A stretch of 21,923 nucleotides of DNA from a virus. Each line of letters begins with the position of its first letter. Position 1 is the stretch's first letter. The notes beneath the pieces were generated by a model. The model saw nothing but the letters and a program-made list of their open reading frames with translations, was not told the origin of the DNA and did not search any database. Positions 7,701 to 16,277 of the stretch are shown piece by piece. The stretch spans positions 1-21,923 of the IMG/VR virus record IMGVR_UViG_3300021961_000718. One strand, given 5' to 3'. The translations under genes were made by a program, and so were the position numbers.

Positions 7701-8246
7701 CTAAAAGCTACAGCATTATCTGTTGCAGAAGCAATATTACAAAGTATAATTAGTAGTTTAGTATCTTCAGCGATAGCAGCTTTAGGAATTACAACTCCAG
7801 CAATAACAAGTGCTCATGCAGCAGGTGGAACAACTGCAGCAGGATTAATAACAACAGCATTTAGTACTGGAGGAGCCGCTGCAGCCGCACTAATACAAGC
7901 AGCAATGATAACTGGAGGGGTAGGTAAAGGTTTTAGATACGGAGGTATTGTAAGTGCAGCAGAAGGAACAGTAGCATCAGGACCACAATCAGGATATCCA
8001 GCCATTCTTCATGGAACAGAAGCCGTAGTACCTCTAGGACAAGGGAAAAATGCAATCCCTGTAGAATTTACAGGTAATGGAAATATGGGGAATGTAAATA
8101 ACTCTGTAGTAAATGTAACAGTTAATTCAGATGGAAGTACAATGACTCAAGAAGATGCTACAAAATTTGGAAAAGGAATAACTGCAGCAATTCAAGCAGA
8201 AATTGCAAGACAACAACGATCAGGAGGGCTACTTAGCACAACATAA
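4740..8246 (+). CDS. Tail tape measure protein
   Basis: A protein of 1168 residues and one of the largest here, directly after the chaperones. It sets tail length and usually helps DNA pass the host membrane. Long Ala/Gln/Lys-rich helical stretches dominate, especially about 500-980. Hydrophobic segments lie near 73-100 (GLVPAYATLAAQVFAVSAAF), 275-310 (FFTKNIAALTAALSLFAIPI), 473-495 (AAAGIIGIITLIASAAVSLF) and 990-1060. The C-terminal region carries the common tape-measure ending: RYGGIVSAAEG at about 1065, then HGTEAVVPLGQG. I see no lysozyme or peptidase motif. The start overlaps the end of the T frame by eight bases, so translation is probably coupled to frameshifted ribosomes as well as a GAAAGG site at 4731-4736. 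At roughly 0.15 nm per residue the tail would be about 175 nm. Confidence 0.92.
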   Translation: MAKKEVRIPIKVDGKEILLTQKEIKKLAKETTKASRGFDALSTSQQGADRAAKGLTRQSSNQTKNFSKIQQGISGGLVPAYATLAAQVFAVSAAFQFLQNSVNFKNLIEGQKAFGAVTGTAFATITGAVRAATNGQLAFQDAAQATAIGTAAGLNRAQLEQLGKAARDTSLALGRDLSDSFNRLIRGVTKAEPELLDELGIILRLDPALKAYATAIGKTKDELNAFERTQAVFNEVAGQAENKFGRITEIMNPSAFALSQFATAFDDLLNILKTGVGIVAQTVLPFFTKNIAALTAALSLFAIPIIKSILPSFDAMEKNAKEKLKGVEGSLKATQKEMKNLAIAQQAAGGDAASLSQMATSGQKGAKAMLSKAGVSVKGDLSQRQVAAYKRSMDQKTGIYNKFNRQERIAFNAHLAKLDAVHKASTNKRKLQTQVAEQQKQAMYKRSQMVYQQAQIKMTQATAFAAKAMNKAMAAAGIIGIITLIASAAVSLFNFFRTKDEEAEKAKERMNELTDAARTLNTELGRSLEVRAQGLLQVGQIALQTAKMIQSASAQQMAQEFQTTAAGASKKKSIRVEKGVRKEVFADRGFQQNVEQTSKTFSNLAKATTGPLKSAYESIAKTIADGNAPTAEQIQNLMKLEGEYMGLATSVEQAAEVQKTFDQALRGAVGPKRQFQALRQASGALSENIQNQIKMLELDAEQKMQEGPVGAKYIAEYDKQTKELKGQLSTQQKLDAELEGILEKEDKIAEATQKNLRNKLAISPLSTVENQMATAQAGIVDKVLAARRQQLAVEVAQAQLDAAGTAEEKKDAQFNLDLQKDILETSKAQITAEAEKVALQEIQIKNAEILKKLGMESTLAKGNVDVFNQAFSGANRMFSGTNASKMAQTAASADLRIQAQRAETEQKIAALSAQKVEADTKMKALLDARILQEQELGKLKEEEIRQTSSLLDQTLLGAQQAGIGALESSATSNIMSVAKGEKSGEEALKATALSVAEAILQSIISSLVSSAIAALGITTPAITSAHAAGGTTAAGLITTAFSTGGAAAAALIQAAMITGGVGKGFRYGGIVSAAEGTVASGPQSGYPAILHGTEAVVPLGQGKNAIPVEFTGNGNMGNVNNSVVNVTVNSDGSTMTQEDATKFGKGITAAIQAEIARQQRSGGLLSTT

Positions 8247-8248
8247 AA

Positions 8249-8620
8249 ATGGCTATAGGATTTACAGATTTAACAAGCACACAAAGAATACCTGATAAAG
8301 GATTAAATTCTACAAATACCCCTAGAACTTTTACAGTTCAATTTGGAGACGGGTATGAACAAAGAGTTGCAAAGGGAATAAATAATTTAGAACAGAAGTT
8401 TTCAGTAGAATTTAGAAATCGAACAAAAGAAGAAATTGATGATATAATTGCATTTTTTGTAAATAAAGGAGCAGTAACAGCTTTTAACTTTACATATCCA
8501 GATTCAAATAATAGTGGGGAAACAACTATAAAAGTAATTTGCGAAACTTGGAGTCAAAATTGGGCATATGATGATTTTTATGATGCAAATGCAACATTTA
8601 GAAGAGTATACGAATCATGA
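8249..8620 (+). CDS. Minor tail protein M-like
   Basis: A protein of 123 residues, starting two bases after the tape measure stop. The phage minor tail protein M family is shown by TFTVQFGDGYEQRVAKGINN (about 27-46), the strand FSVEFRNRTKEEIDDIIAFF, FNFTYPD, and the ending WAYDDFYDANATFRRVYES. Lambda gpM is of similar length and is part of the tail tip at the end of the tube. It overlaps the L-like gene by four bases (ATGA), as in lambda-type tip operons. Confidence 0.87.
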   Translation: MAIGFTDLTSTQRIPDKGLNSTNTPRTFTVQFGDGYEQRVAKGINNLEQKFSVEFRNRTKEEIDDIIAFFVNKGAVTAFNFTYPDSNNSGETTIKVICETWSQNWAYDDFYDANATFRRVYES

Positions 8621-9858
8621 GTGATAAATTAATGGTAGAAGATCTTCAAAAGCAAGATCCAGGTTCCAATTTAATTTTTCTTTATGAACTAGAAATTAGC
8701 TCTAGTAGTACTGTATATTTCCATTCAGGAGTAGAGGCAGATTTATCAACAGTACAATTTAGACAAGAAGACGGGACAATCAATACTTATGTAGCTATAC
8801 CAGTACAAACTGAGGGTTTCGAAATAAATCCAAGCGGTGCAGTTGCTAGACCTCAAATAGCTTTTGCAAATGCAACTTCAGTTTTTGGAAATGCAGTAGG
8901 AGATTACGACTCGTTATTAGGTGCAAAAGTAACGAGAAGAACAACTTTAAAAAAATATTTAGTAGGAGAGTCAGGAGATTCAACTCCTCCTGTAGAATTT
9001 CCTAAACAAGTTTATTTTATAGATAGAATATCTGAAAAATCCAAATCTATAATAAGTTTTGAACTTGCTGCAAGTTTTGATTTAGAAGGAGTAACCTTAC
9101 CTGCTAGACACATTATTGCTAATGCTTGTCCTTGGATTTATCAAGGAGCAGATTATACTTTAAATGAGTATGAAAAAGTAGGCGGGTGTACTTGGAATAG
9201 AGAAAGTAAATATAAAGTAGCATATCAACCTAGTACTACAGGGCTTGACGGTACTACAGAGTACATTGCTCTTGTAAATGTTGACGATGAATATATAGTG
9301 CCCGGGGCAGGAGAATCAGGTGCGGTAACTTTTTCTACTTCTGTTTCTTCTATAACTGCAAACTCTTACTATTCAACAACAACAACATTAGGAACAGCAA
9401 GTAAAATAAGAAGATTAAAAGTTGATGGAACTATAGATACTTCGGCAGATTCAACAACAGTAAATAATTATTGGCAAGCAGTAAAAACTACATCTAGCCC
9501 AGGAACCCTTAACGATTCTAATACAAATGTAAATAGAGTGCGAATTTGGGATACATGGAGTAGTAGCACAACATATTATGCTTATACTGATGACAGATAT
9601 AATGATTATGTTAGATATACAAGTGGAGGGCTTACTCGCTTGTGGAAATCTAAGAAAACAAGTTTAAATCAAGCTCCTGGATTCAATGAATATTGGGAAT
9701 TAGGAGATATGTGCGGAAAAACAACTAAAGCTTGTAAAATGAGATATGGATTTAATCCAATAAGTGCAGGAACTGCTACTTCAACAGGAAAAGCAGCTAC
9801 AAATACTACTGTTGTATTACCTTTTGGAGGTTTTCCTGGTGCAAAATCTTTTTCATAG
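8617..9858 (+). CDS. Minor tail protein L-like, iron-sulfur tip protein with a large insertion
   Basis: A protein of 413 residues against 232 in lambda gpL. The N-terminal part (LMVEDLQKQDPGSNLIFLYE; YVAIPVQTEGFEINPSGAVARPQ; ITSFE-like strands) matches the L family. The C-terminal domain of gpL proteins holds an iron-sulfur cluster through four cysteines. Here the protein has exactly four: C171 (NACPWIYQG), C191 (GGCTWN), C366 (DMCGKTT) and C373 (KACKMRYG). The ending LPFGGFPGA is also typical. Between C191 and C366 lie about 175 extra residues, ending in a segment that resembles chitin-binding CBM5/12 modules (WSSSTTYYAYTDDRYNDYV, then RLWKSKKTSLNQAPGFNEYW). The insertion may form a surface domain at the tail tip that touches host glycans; that role is inference. 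It overlaps the K-like gene. Confidence 0.85.
   Translation: MSDKLMVEDLQKQDPGSNLIFLYELEISSSSTVYFHSGVEADLSTVQFRQEDGTINTYVAIPVQTEGFEINPSGAVARPQIAFANATSVFGNAVGDYDSLLGAKVTRRTTLKKYLVGESGDSTPPVEFPKQVYFIDRISEKSKSIISFELAASFDLEGVTLPARHIIANACPWIYQGADYTLNEYEKVGGCTWNRESKYKVAYQPSTTGLDGTTEYIALVNVDDEYIVPGAGESGAVTFSTSVSSITANSYYSTTTTLGTASKIRRLKVDGTIDTSADSTTVNNYWQAVKTTSSPGTLNDSNTNVNRVRIWDTWSSSTTYYAYTDDRYNDYVRYTSGGLTRLWKSKKTSLNQAPGFNEYWELGDMCGKTTKACKMRYGFNPISAGTATSTGKAATNTTVVLPFGGFPGAKSFS
9826..9830 (+). promoter_or_regulatory. Ribosome binding site that decides the K-like start
   Basis: GGAGG lies eight bases before GTG 9839, inside the last codons of the L-like gene. No comparable site precedes the in-frame ATG at 9764, so translation should begin at GTG 9839. 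Confidence 0.75.
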
Positions 9859-10177
9859 TTTTTTACCTGAAATATATAAAGAAGCTGAAAAAGCTGCACC
9901 AAAAGAAATGTGCGGACTTATAATTCAGCAAAATGACAAAACAAAATGGATTTTGTGTGAAAATATTTCCGCAGAAAAAGATGAGTTTAAAATTGACGAG
10001 AAAGTTTTCGTTAAATATCAACTCACTTCTAAAATTTTATATGTAGTCCATAGTCACTACAATCAAAAAATTTGCAAACCCAGTGGATATGATGTTGCAA
10101 ATTGTAATGCAATAAATATTCCATATTTAATTGTAAGTTATCCACAAAAAGAACATTATATATTGGAACCAAAATGA
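9839..10177 (+). CDS. Tail assembly protein K-like, stand-alone JAMM/JAB metalloprotease domain
   Basis: A protein of 112 residues from GTG 9839. The N-terminal half of lambda gpK is a JAMM (Mov34/JAB) domain and the second half is NlpC/P60; only the first is present here. The JAMM residues are E23 (KEMCGLI), H71 and H73 (VVHSHYN), S82 and D85 (KPSGYD), followed by NAINIPYLIVS, as in phage K proteins. The spacing from H73 to S82 is eight residues, one more than I would expect for the usual phage form. The catalytic set for zinc binding is complete. Likely roles are processing of a tail-tip protein or local cell-wall action during entry. An earlier ATG at 9764 would add 25 residues that only mirror the L-like gene in another frame. 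It overlaps the L-like gene by 20 bases and the I-like gene by four. Confidence 0.82.
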   Translation: MQNLFHSFLPEIYKEAEKAAPKEMCGLIIQQNDKTKWILCENISAEKDEFKIDEKVFVKYQLTSKILYVVHSHYNQKICKPSGYDVANCNAINIPYLIVSYPQKEHYILEPK

Positions 10178-10914
10178 CAAGAAATATTTATTTAAATGGA
10201 AAAATGGGAGAACTTTTCGGTAAAGTATGGCGCCTTAATGCGTCTACTGTTCGTGAAGCAATGCATGGTATAGATGTTCAAAGAGAAGGTAAACTTAAAC
10301 AATATTTAATGAAATGTACAGAAGAAGGAATTGAATTTACTGTTCAAAAAGGAGAAGAATTTTTAGATTATGATAATCTTCAAATGGAACTAGGAAAAGA
10401 AGATTTAATTATTACACCAATTCCTCAAGGAGCTTTAGGAGCAACAGAAAAAGCTATATTAGGAGTTGCTTTAGTTGTAGCTTCATTTTTTGTTCCTGGG
10501 GGAAGTACAGGATTAAAGGTTTTAAAAATTGGAATGATGGTAGTAGGTAGTATTCTTGCAACACAAGGATTAACTGAAATGATGACTCCAGATTCTCCTT
10601 CAGAGGCAAGAGAAGGTTATTTATTTAATGGACCAGAAAACTCAATAAAACAGGGTATTCCAGTTCCTCTTTGTTATGGACAATTAATAGTTGGAGGAGC
10701 TCCAATAAATTTTGGTTTTATAGGAGATATTACTCGTCCTGCTGGGTTTACTTATGCAGGTAAACAAGGATATTCTCCCCCAAACTCAGATGATCCCGTA
10801 GGAAGATACTGCTTTGTTTCAGGCTCTGCAGGCGATTCAGGAGGAGATAATAGATCACAGGATGCAAGAAGTGGAAATGGAAGCTCCAATAGTAAAGAGG
10901 CACAGTTACAATAA
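10174..10914 (+). CDS. Tail assembly protein I-like
   Basis: A protein of 246 residues. The first ~75 residues look ubiquitin/ThiS-like: YLNGKMGELFGKVWRLNAST, then VREAMHGIDVQREGKLKQYL. This is followed by DLIITPIPQGALG and two hydrophobic segments (AILGVALVVASFFVPGG at about 94-110; IGMMVVGSILATQGL). The segment NSIKQGIPVPLCYGQLIVGG is the usual I-family signature that precedes J. The last ~50 residues are Gly/Ser/Asp-rich and low in complexity. Lambda gpI acts in assembly of the tail tip with K and J and is not found in the mature particle. It starts in ATGA overlap with K and shares one base with J, so the block is translationally coupled. Confidence 0.87.
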   Translation: MTRNIYLNGKMGELFGKVWRLNASTVREAMHGIDVQREGKLKQYLMKCTEEGIEFTVQKGEEFLDYDNLQMELGKEDLIITPIPQGALGATEKAILGVALVVASFFVPGGSTGLKVLKIGMMVVGSILATQGLTEMMTPDSPSEAREGYLFNGPENSIKQGIPVPLCYGQLIVGGAPINFGFIGDITRPAGFTYAGKQGYSPPNSDDPVGRYCFVSGSAGDSGGDNRSQDARSGNGSSNSKEAQLQ

Positions 10915-13900
10915 TGGCTAGACCAAAAAATACAGAAACAGGAACAGGAACAGGAGCGGGCGGAGGAAGTCAACAGTCTGCTTTTTATAGAATTTCAACA
11001 AGTGAAAGACAAAATGCTATTGTTTACGATGTATTATCTGAAGGACCAATACAAGGACTTGTAAATGGACCAAGTTCCATATTTTTAAATGATACTCCTT
11101 TAATGGAAAAAAGTATACAAGGACTATACTCTGCAACAACTTCTAGTGATATTAGTTATAACTCATCTACAGGAGTTGTAACAGATAATACAAGTAAAAT
11201 GTTTACCAATCGAGATGCAGAAGAAGGAACATATACAATATTAATTGCTGGGGCTAAAAAAGCATCTTCAGGAATAGGATCAGCTACAGCAGGTTCTACT
11301 ACAATAACTACTTCTTCAAGTTTTTTCGCAGCAAATGATGTTAGTATAACAACATTACCACAATATGTTACTTTAAAAGGAGCTGGTGCAGCAGACTGCG
11401 AGTATATAGGAAGAATAGTAGAGTATGTTAGTGCTACAGAAGTACGTGTACAACCAGAAATAACTACAACAGTTTCAAATAAAGATATTGCAATTGATTT
11501 AGTAGATACAATTGATAGTTTTTCAAGTAATACTGCAACTCTTACTAATGGGGGAGGAATAACAGTAAGTAATGTTTACGGTCAATTAAGCACCCCAACT
11601 CAAACAGTAACAAGTACTCCAAAATATAATTTTGAAAATGCTTCTTTTTCTTTTAGAGTAGGTACAAGAGATCAAGATTATTTAACAGGTCCTGCAGGGT
11701 TAGGATCTTCTTCTATTGTTTATAATGCTTCAGACGAATTACCCCCAACAGATTTTAGTGCTTTAAGTGGTTTTGGTGCAAATTATTTTGCCGCTGGTGA
11801 TTGGAACAATGTAACAGAGGCAACAGATACTGGATTTTTAAAAGAATCTTCAACAATGGGAGTAACAAATCCAGAAGAAGTAGATTTAGTCAAAGTTTCT
11901 ATAAAATTTCCGCAAGGATTATACGCACATAAAGCAAAATCAGGAGCAGAAGATGATACTTTTGCAGAGTTTCAAATCTATTTTGAATATACAAGAGATG
12001 GAACTAATTACACCTCTGATTTAATTATAGGACCCACAGATGCTGAATTATCAAGTCGTTCTATAGATTGGGGAGGACGTGCAGGAAGAGCAGTAAGTCC
12101 TAGCACAGGATTTATAAATGCTTTTAATAAAACTCCTTTTGTAAAAACAATATCAATAGATATTTCAGATTATCAACCTATAACTAATTATAGAATAAGA
12201 GTAAAAAGAATAACTCCTGCAAATGCTCAACATGGAGATTATGTACACTATAATGCAACTCAATTACAAGCAATAGAAAATGTTATTACAGATAAATTTT
12301 CTTATCCCTATACTGCATATGGAGCAGTATCATTTTCAGCACAAGACTTTACAGATATTCCAAGAAGAGGATATGAAATTCGAGGATTAAAAGTAAAAGT
12401 TCCCACTAATTATTTTTCAAGATATGAACTTGGCAGTTCTACAGAAGCAGCGTATACTAGAAATGTTACTACAGGAGCAAATTCAGGAAGTTATCAAGAC
12501 TGGGACGGAAATTTTAGAGGAGATATAAAAACTTTTACAAGTAAATCTAGCCCTAATTATAATCCTGTATGGACAGATAATCCCGTATGGATTTTAATGG
12601 ATGTACTTACAAATGATAGATATGGTATTGGTAAATATATAGATCCTGATGATTCTTTTTCCACTATTGATAAATATCAATTATTTCAATTAGCAAAATA
12701 TTGTGATGAATTAGTTCCTGATGGAAAAGGAGGGCAAGAACCTCGATTTTCCTGCAATGTATATTTAAAAGATACTCAAGAAGCACAAAAAGTAATCAAA
12801 GATTTATTACAAGTTTTTAGAGGAATGTTAGTATGGTTTGATGGAAAAATAAGCCCTGCTATAAATGCTTACAAAAGTCCAGTTTATACGTTTACAAAAG
12901 GAAATGTTGTGGGCGGAGAATTTGGGTATCAGTCTACAAGTAGAAGATTTAGATCTAACCAAATAAGAGTTACATGGAATAATCCTGATAATTTTTATAA
13001 ACAAGAAGTAGAAATTGTAGAAGATTTTGAAAATATTATAGAAACAAATAGAATAAACCCAAAAGAAGTAGTAGCTTTTGGATGTACTTCTCAAGGACAA
13101 GCACATAGATTTGGAAAATGGCATTTATTTACCGAAAAATTAGATAAAGAAGTAGTAAATTTTAGCACAGGATTAAATGCAGCATTTCTAAAACCTGGGG
13201 ATGTAATAGAAGTACAGGATCCTGATATAACAAATACTCAATATAGTGGTAGAGTAGCAAGTGCAACTTCTTCAACGACAACTAAAGTATATTTAGATAG
13301 AGCAATAGATTTAAGTGCTTCTGGGCAAAGTTTTGAACTTAATTTAATTTATCCAAAGGGAGGAGCATATTTAGCACAAGAATCTGCTACAATTAATTCT
13401 GTTGAATACCAAAGGGGTGATTTGTTATTAACAGATGAAGGCGGAAATGCAATAGATACAGAAGTAAAAGCTAATAATTTAAAAGATGATAGCAATAATT
13501 TAGTACAATTATTTTGGTCAGAAAATGTAAGAATAGAAACTCAAACTATATCTAGCTATAACTCAAGTGGAGATGTAACTGTTTCTTCTGCATTTACAGA
13601 AGCACCAAATTCAGAAGTTATATGGTCAATAACAAATAGAACAGTTGCAACAGGAGAAAAATTACCTGCAGCCCCTAAAGAATACATTATATTATCAATT
13701 TCTGAAAATACAAATGAACAAACTTTTGATATTACAGCAGCTAATCATAGCAATGCTAAATTTGATTTAATAGATAGAGGATATGTTATAGAAACAGTTC
13801 CTGAAATAAGAAAAGAACCAACAAGAACAGATACTGTACCTGCCCCTAGAAATCTTTCTTTAAGTATTGTTTCTTCAGGCAGAGATAGTTTAGCGGATAC

Positions 13901-16277
13901 TACAGATGTAAATTCAAATGGATTAGATTTAATTGTCAGTTGGGAACACCCTCGCTCACAAAGAACAGATTCACAAGGAAATGCAATAAATTCAAAATAT
14001 GAATTTATCGCAGGTTATGAAATTAGAAATAATATATTTGAAGGCACAGAAGGTAAAATAACCAATATTAAAAAAGTTGGAGCAGAAGTAAGTTCTTATA
14101 GATTTAAAAATATTAGACCTGATATCTATACTATTGAAGTTAGAATGAAAAATAATGGAGGAAACTACTCCAAATATATACAAAAAAGAATAAATGTAAA
14201 GTCAGGCAAAGAACCAATTAGTAGTGGATCAAGAATTAATTCTATACCAAGAGGAGGTCAAGTAGATAAATCTTTGACTATAAACTCTTCAACAGGCTTA
14301 GCAGAATTTAGTTCCTCTACCTATAATTTAACAACTTCAAATGCAAAAGACTTTAATTTTACTGCAACAGGATCAGCAAACTATCAACAAAGTTTTTCTG
14401 GTATGGGAGCAAATGCAATTGCTTATTTATTATTTGATGCAAGTGCAACCTCTGATCATTTAAAGGCTATAAAAGTAATAAATAATACTACAGCAGTTGA
14501 TGCAAATAATAATAAATTATTTATAGATTATGTATCAGAAGTAGGAGCTGCAAATTCAGGATTAACCGCAGTTTCAGGAACAGTAACTTTAGCAGCAGAT
14601 AGTACTGAAGTTACAGGTAGTAGTACTACTTTTGAGTCTGACTTTGAACCAGGAGATAGAATATTCTTTGGTAGTGGAACAACTCTTTTTGCTGCAAAAG
14701 TAACTTTTGTGGATTCTAATACAAAGTTACAAATAGATAGAACATCTAGTAGAGCTTATACTGCGGATACAGGGTCTAAACTAAGTTTTATTCCAGATTT
14801 TACAGAAGATACAATATTGGCACAAGTTATAACAGATGGAAGTACTAATTATTCTTTTCAAAATACATATGCAGTAACCGCAGGACTAATAGGAGCAGAT
14901 GGAGAAGATGGAGCAACAGGAGCAAGTGTAAACATTGTATTCCAAAGAGCCTCTTCTGCCCCTACAACACCTTCTGCATCCGCAGGAGTACCTTCAGGAT
15001 GGTATGACTCTCCACCTTCTGGAACAGATTTATTATGGGCGGTTAAAGGAACAAAAGCAGTTGGTGCAAGTACATTTACTTGGGGAACAGTATTTCAAGT
15101 AGAAGGAACAGCAGTTGCAGAAGTAGCAATTTATAGAAAAGCTGCTTCAGTTACAACTCCAACAGGTGGAAGTTATAATTTTACAACAAGTACATTAACT
15201 GCTCCAACTTCTTGGAGTACAAGTGTTCCTACACTATCAGCAAATGGTGATAAAGTTTATCTTTCCGTAGGATTATTTACAGGGTCTCCTGAACAAACAG
15301 CCGCAACTACAACTTGGTCAACTCCTGTACTATATGCACAAAGAACAGATGGAGCAACAGGAGGTACAGGTCCAAGAACAGCAACAGGATATATTTATTA
15401 TCAATCTTCAAGTGCGACTAGCCCAACATCAGGAGCGGCTGTCTCAACAACTTCTGTAACTTATAGTTTTAGTACATCTTTACTTAGTGGCGGAGTAATC
15501 GGAACAGGTTCAACAAATTGGAATCAAAATCCTCCAACTTATACAGGAAGCAACGCAAATAAATATTGGTATGCATATTATAATGTAATAGAATCTAGCT
15601 ATGGAGGATCTTATACAGTTACTTTCAGTATTCCGTATCAAGGGCAAAACTTTACAGGTCTTGTAACATTTACTGGAACAAATACAATTAGTGATGGAAC
15701 AAATACTACAACAGCTATTACATCAGGGGACTTAGGATCAAGCGGAACAACTATAATTGATGGAGGAAGAATTGAAACAGGAACTATTAGTGCAAATAGA
15801 ATTTCAACAGATTTATTAAGAGTTGCGGATGCAGACAGCGAAGTAAATGATGCAGCTAAAACTGCAGGAAGTGTAGGTGGATGGACTATTGATTCTTCTG
15901 CGATTTATAGCGGAACAAAAGATACAAGTGGTTATACAAGTACAAATGGACACATAACAATAAGTAGTAGTGGCTCTATACATACTCCTACCTTTTATGT
16001 AAATACAGACGGAACTGCTGGTTTTAAAGGAACTGTGACCGTTGGAGGAACTGATTTAACAACAAGTAATACATTAAATGTAAATACTACTAAAACAGAC
16101 GTGGGATTAGGAAATGTAGATAATTTGGATTCCTCTGGACAAATACAGGATGCTTTTGATAATTCAACCTTAATTGATTCAGGAAAAATAAAACTTTCTG
16201 CAACTTCTGGTTCAACTACAAATTATATTGAAATAGATGCCACAAACGGCAGAATACTTATAGCGGATGCTTCATAA
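10914..16277 (+). CDS. Central tail tip protein J-like (host specificity)
   Basis: A protein of 1787 residues, larger than lambda gpJ (1132). It opens with a short Gly/Thr linker and then SERQNAIVYDVLSEGPIQGL (about 25-45), the J-family signature, followed by GLVNGPSSIFLNDTPL. The TipJ-type core runs to about 960, with KEVVAFGCTSQGQAHRFGKW near 716. A fibronectin III-like domain lies at about 974-1095 (LDLIVSWEHPRS; YRFKNIRPDIYTIEVRM). A beta-domain at about 1215-1280 (FEPGDRIFFGSGTTLF) and a short collagen-like stretch (GADGEDGATGA, near 1330) follow. The C-terminal ~180 residues include GGRIETGTISANRIS and TDVGLGNVDNLDS, a motif common in tail fibres. The J core closes the tube and the distal part probably contacts the receptor. 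It shares one base with each neighbour. Confidence 0.9.
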   Translation: MARPKNTETGTGTGAGGGSQQSAFYRISTSERQNAIVYDVLSEGPIQGLVNGPSSIFLNDTPLMEKSIQGLYSATTSSDISYNSSTGVVTDNTSKMFTNRDAEEGTYTILIAGAKKASSGIGSATAGSTTITTSSSFFAANDVSITTLPQYVTLKGAGAADCEYIGRIVEYVSATEVRVQPEITTTVSNKDIAIDLVDTIDSFSSNTATLTNGGGITVSNVYGQLSTPTQTVTSTPKYNFENASFSFRVGTRDQDYLTGPAGLGSSSIVYNASDELPPTDFSALSGFGANYFAAGDWNNVTEATDTGFLKESSTMGVTNPEEVDLVKVSIKFPQGLYAHKAKSGAEDDTFAEFQIYFEYTRDGTNYTSDLIIGPTDAELSSRSIDWGGRAGRAVSPSTGFINAFNKTPFVKTISIDISDYQPITNYRIRVKRITPANAQHGDYVHYNATQLQAIENVITDKFSYPYTAYGAVSFSAQDFTDIPRRGYEIRGLKVKVPTNYFSRYELGSSTEAAYTRNVTTGANSGSYQDWDGNFRGDIKTFTSKSSPNYNPVWTDNPVWILMDVLTNDRYGIGKYIDPDDSFSTIDKYQLFQLAKYCDELVPDGKGGQEPRFSCNVYLKDTQEAQKVIKDLLQVFRGMLVWFDGKISPAINAYKSPVYTFTKGNVVGGEFGYQSTSRRFRSNQIRVTWNNPDNFYKQEVEIVEDFENIIETNRINPKEVVAFGCTSQGQAHRFGKWHLFTEKLDKEVVNFSTGLNAAFLKPGDVIEVQDPDITNTQYSGRVASATSSTTTKVYLDRAIDLSASGQSFELNLIYPKGGAYLAQESATINSVEYQRGDLLLTDEGGNAIDTEVKANNLKDDSNNLVQLFWSENVRIETQTISSYNSSGDVTVSSAFTEAPNSEVIWSITNRTVATGEKLPAAPKEYIILSISENTNEQTFDITAANHSNAKFDLIDRGYVIETVPEIRKEPTRTDTVPAPRNLSLSIVSSGRDSLADTTDVNSNGLDLIVSWEHPRSQRTDSQGNAINSKYEFIAGYEIRNNIFEGTEGKITNIKKVGAEVSSYRFKNIRPDIYTIEVRMKNNGGNYSKYIQKRINVKSGKEPISSGSRINSIPRGGQVDKSLTINSSTGLAEFSSSTYNLTTSNAKDFNFTATGSANYQQSFSGMGANAIAYLLFDASATSDHLKAIKVINNTTAVDANNNKLFIDYVSEVGAANSGLTAVSGTVTLAADSTEVTGSSTTFESDFEPGDRIFFGSGTTLFAAKVTFVDSNTKLQIDRTSSRAYTADTGSKLSFIPDFTEDTILAQVITDGSTNYSFQNTYAVTAGLIGADGEDGATGASVNIVFQRASSAPTTPSASAGVPSGWYDSPPSGTDLLWAVKGTKAVGASTFTWGTVFQVEGTAVAEVAIYRKAASVTTPTGGSYNFTTSTLTAPTSWSTSVPTLSANGDKVYLSVGLFTGSPEQTAATTTWSTPVLYAQRTDGATGGTGPRTATGYIYYQSSSATSPTSGAAVSTTSVTYSFSTSLLSGGVIGTGSTNWNQNPPTYTGSNANKYWYAYYNVIESSYGGSYTVTFSIPYQGQNFTGLVTFTGTNTISDGTNTTTAITSGDLGSSGTTIIDGGRIETGTISANRISTDLLRVADADSEVNDAAKTAGSVGGWTIDSSAIYSGTKDTSGYTSTNGHITISSSGSIHTPTFYVNTDGTAGFKGTVTVGGTDLTTSNTLNVNTTKTDVGLGNVDNLDSSGQIQDAFDNSTLIDSGKIKLSATSGSTTNYIEIDATNGRILIADAS

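Noticed and set aside
7814-8005. Minus-strand frame rich in Pro and Ala
   Set aside because: Mirror of the Gly/Ala-rich C-terminal part of the tape measure gene, with no start signal and no family features.
9764-9838. Longer N-terminus of the K-like protein from ATG 9764
   Set aside because: The Leu/Gln-rich residues mirror the C-terminal part of the L-like gene in another frame, while GTG 9839 has GGAGG at ideal spacing.
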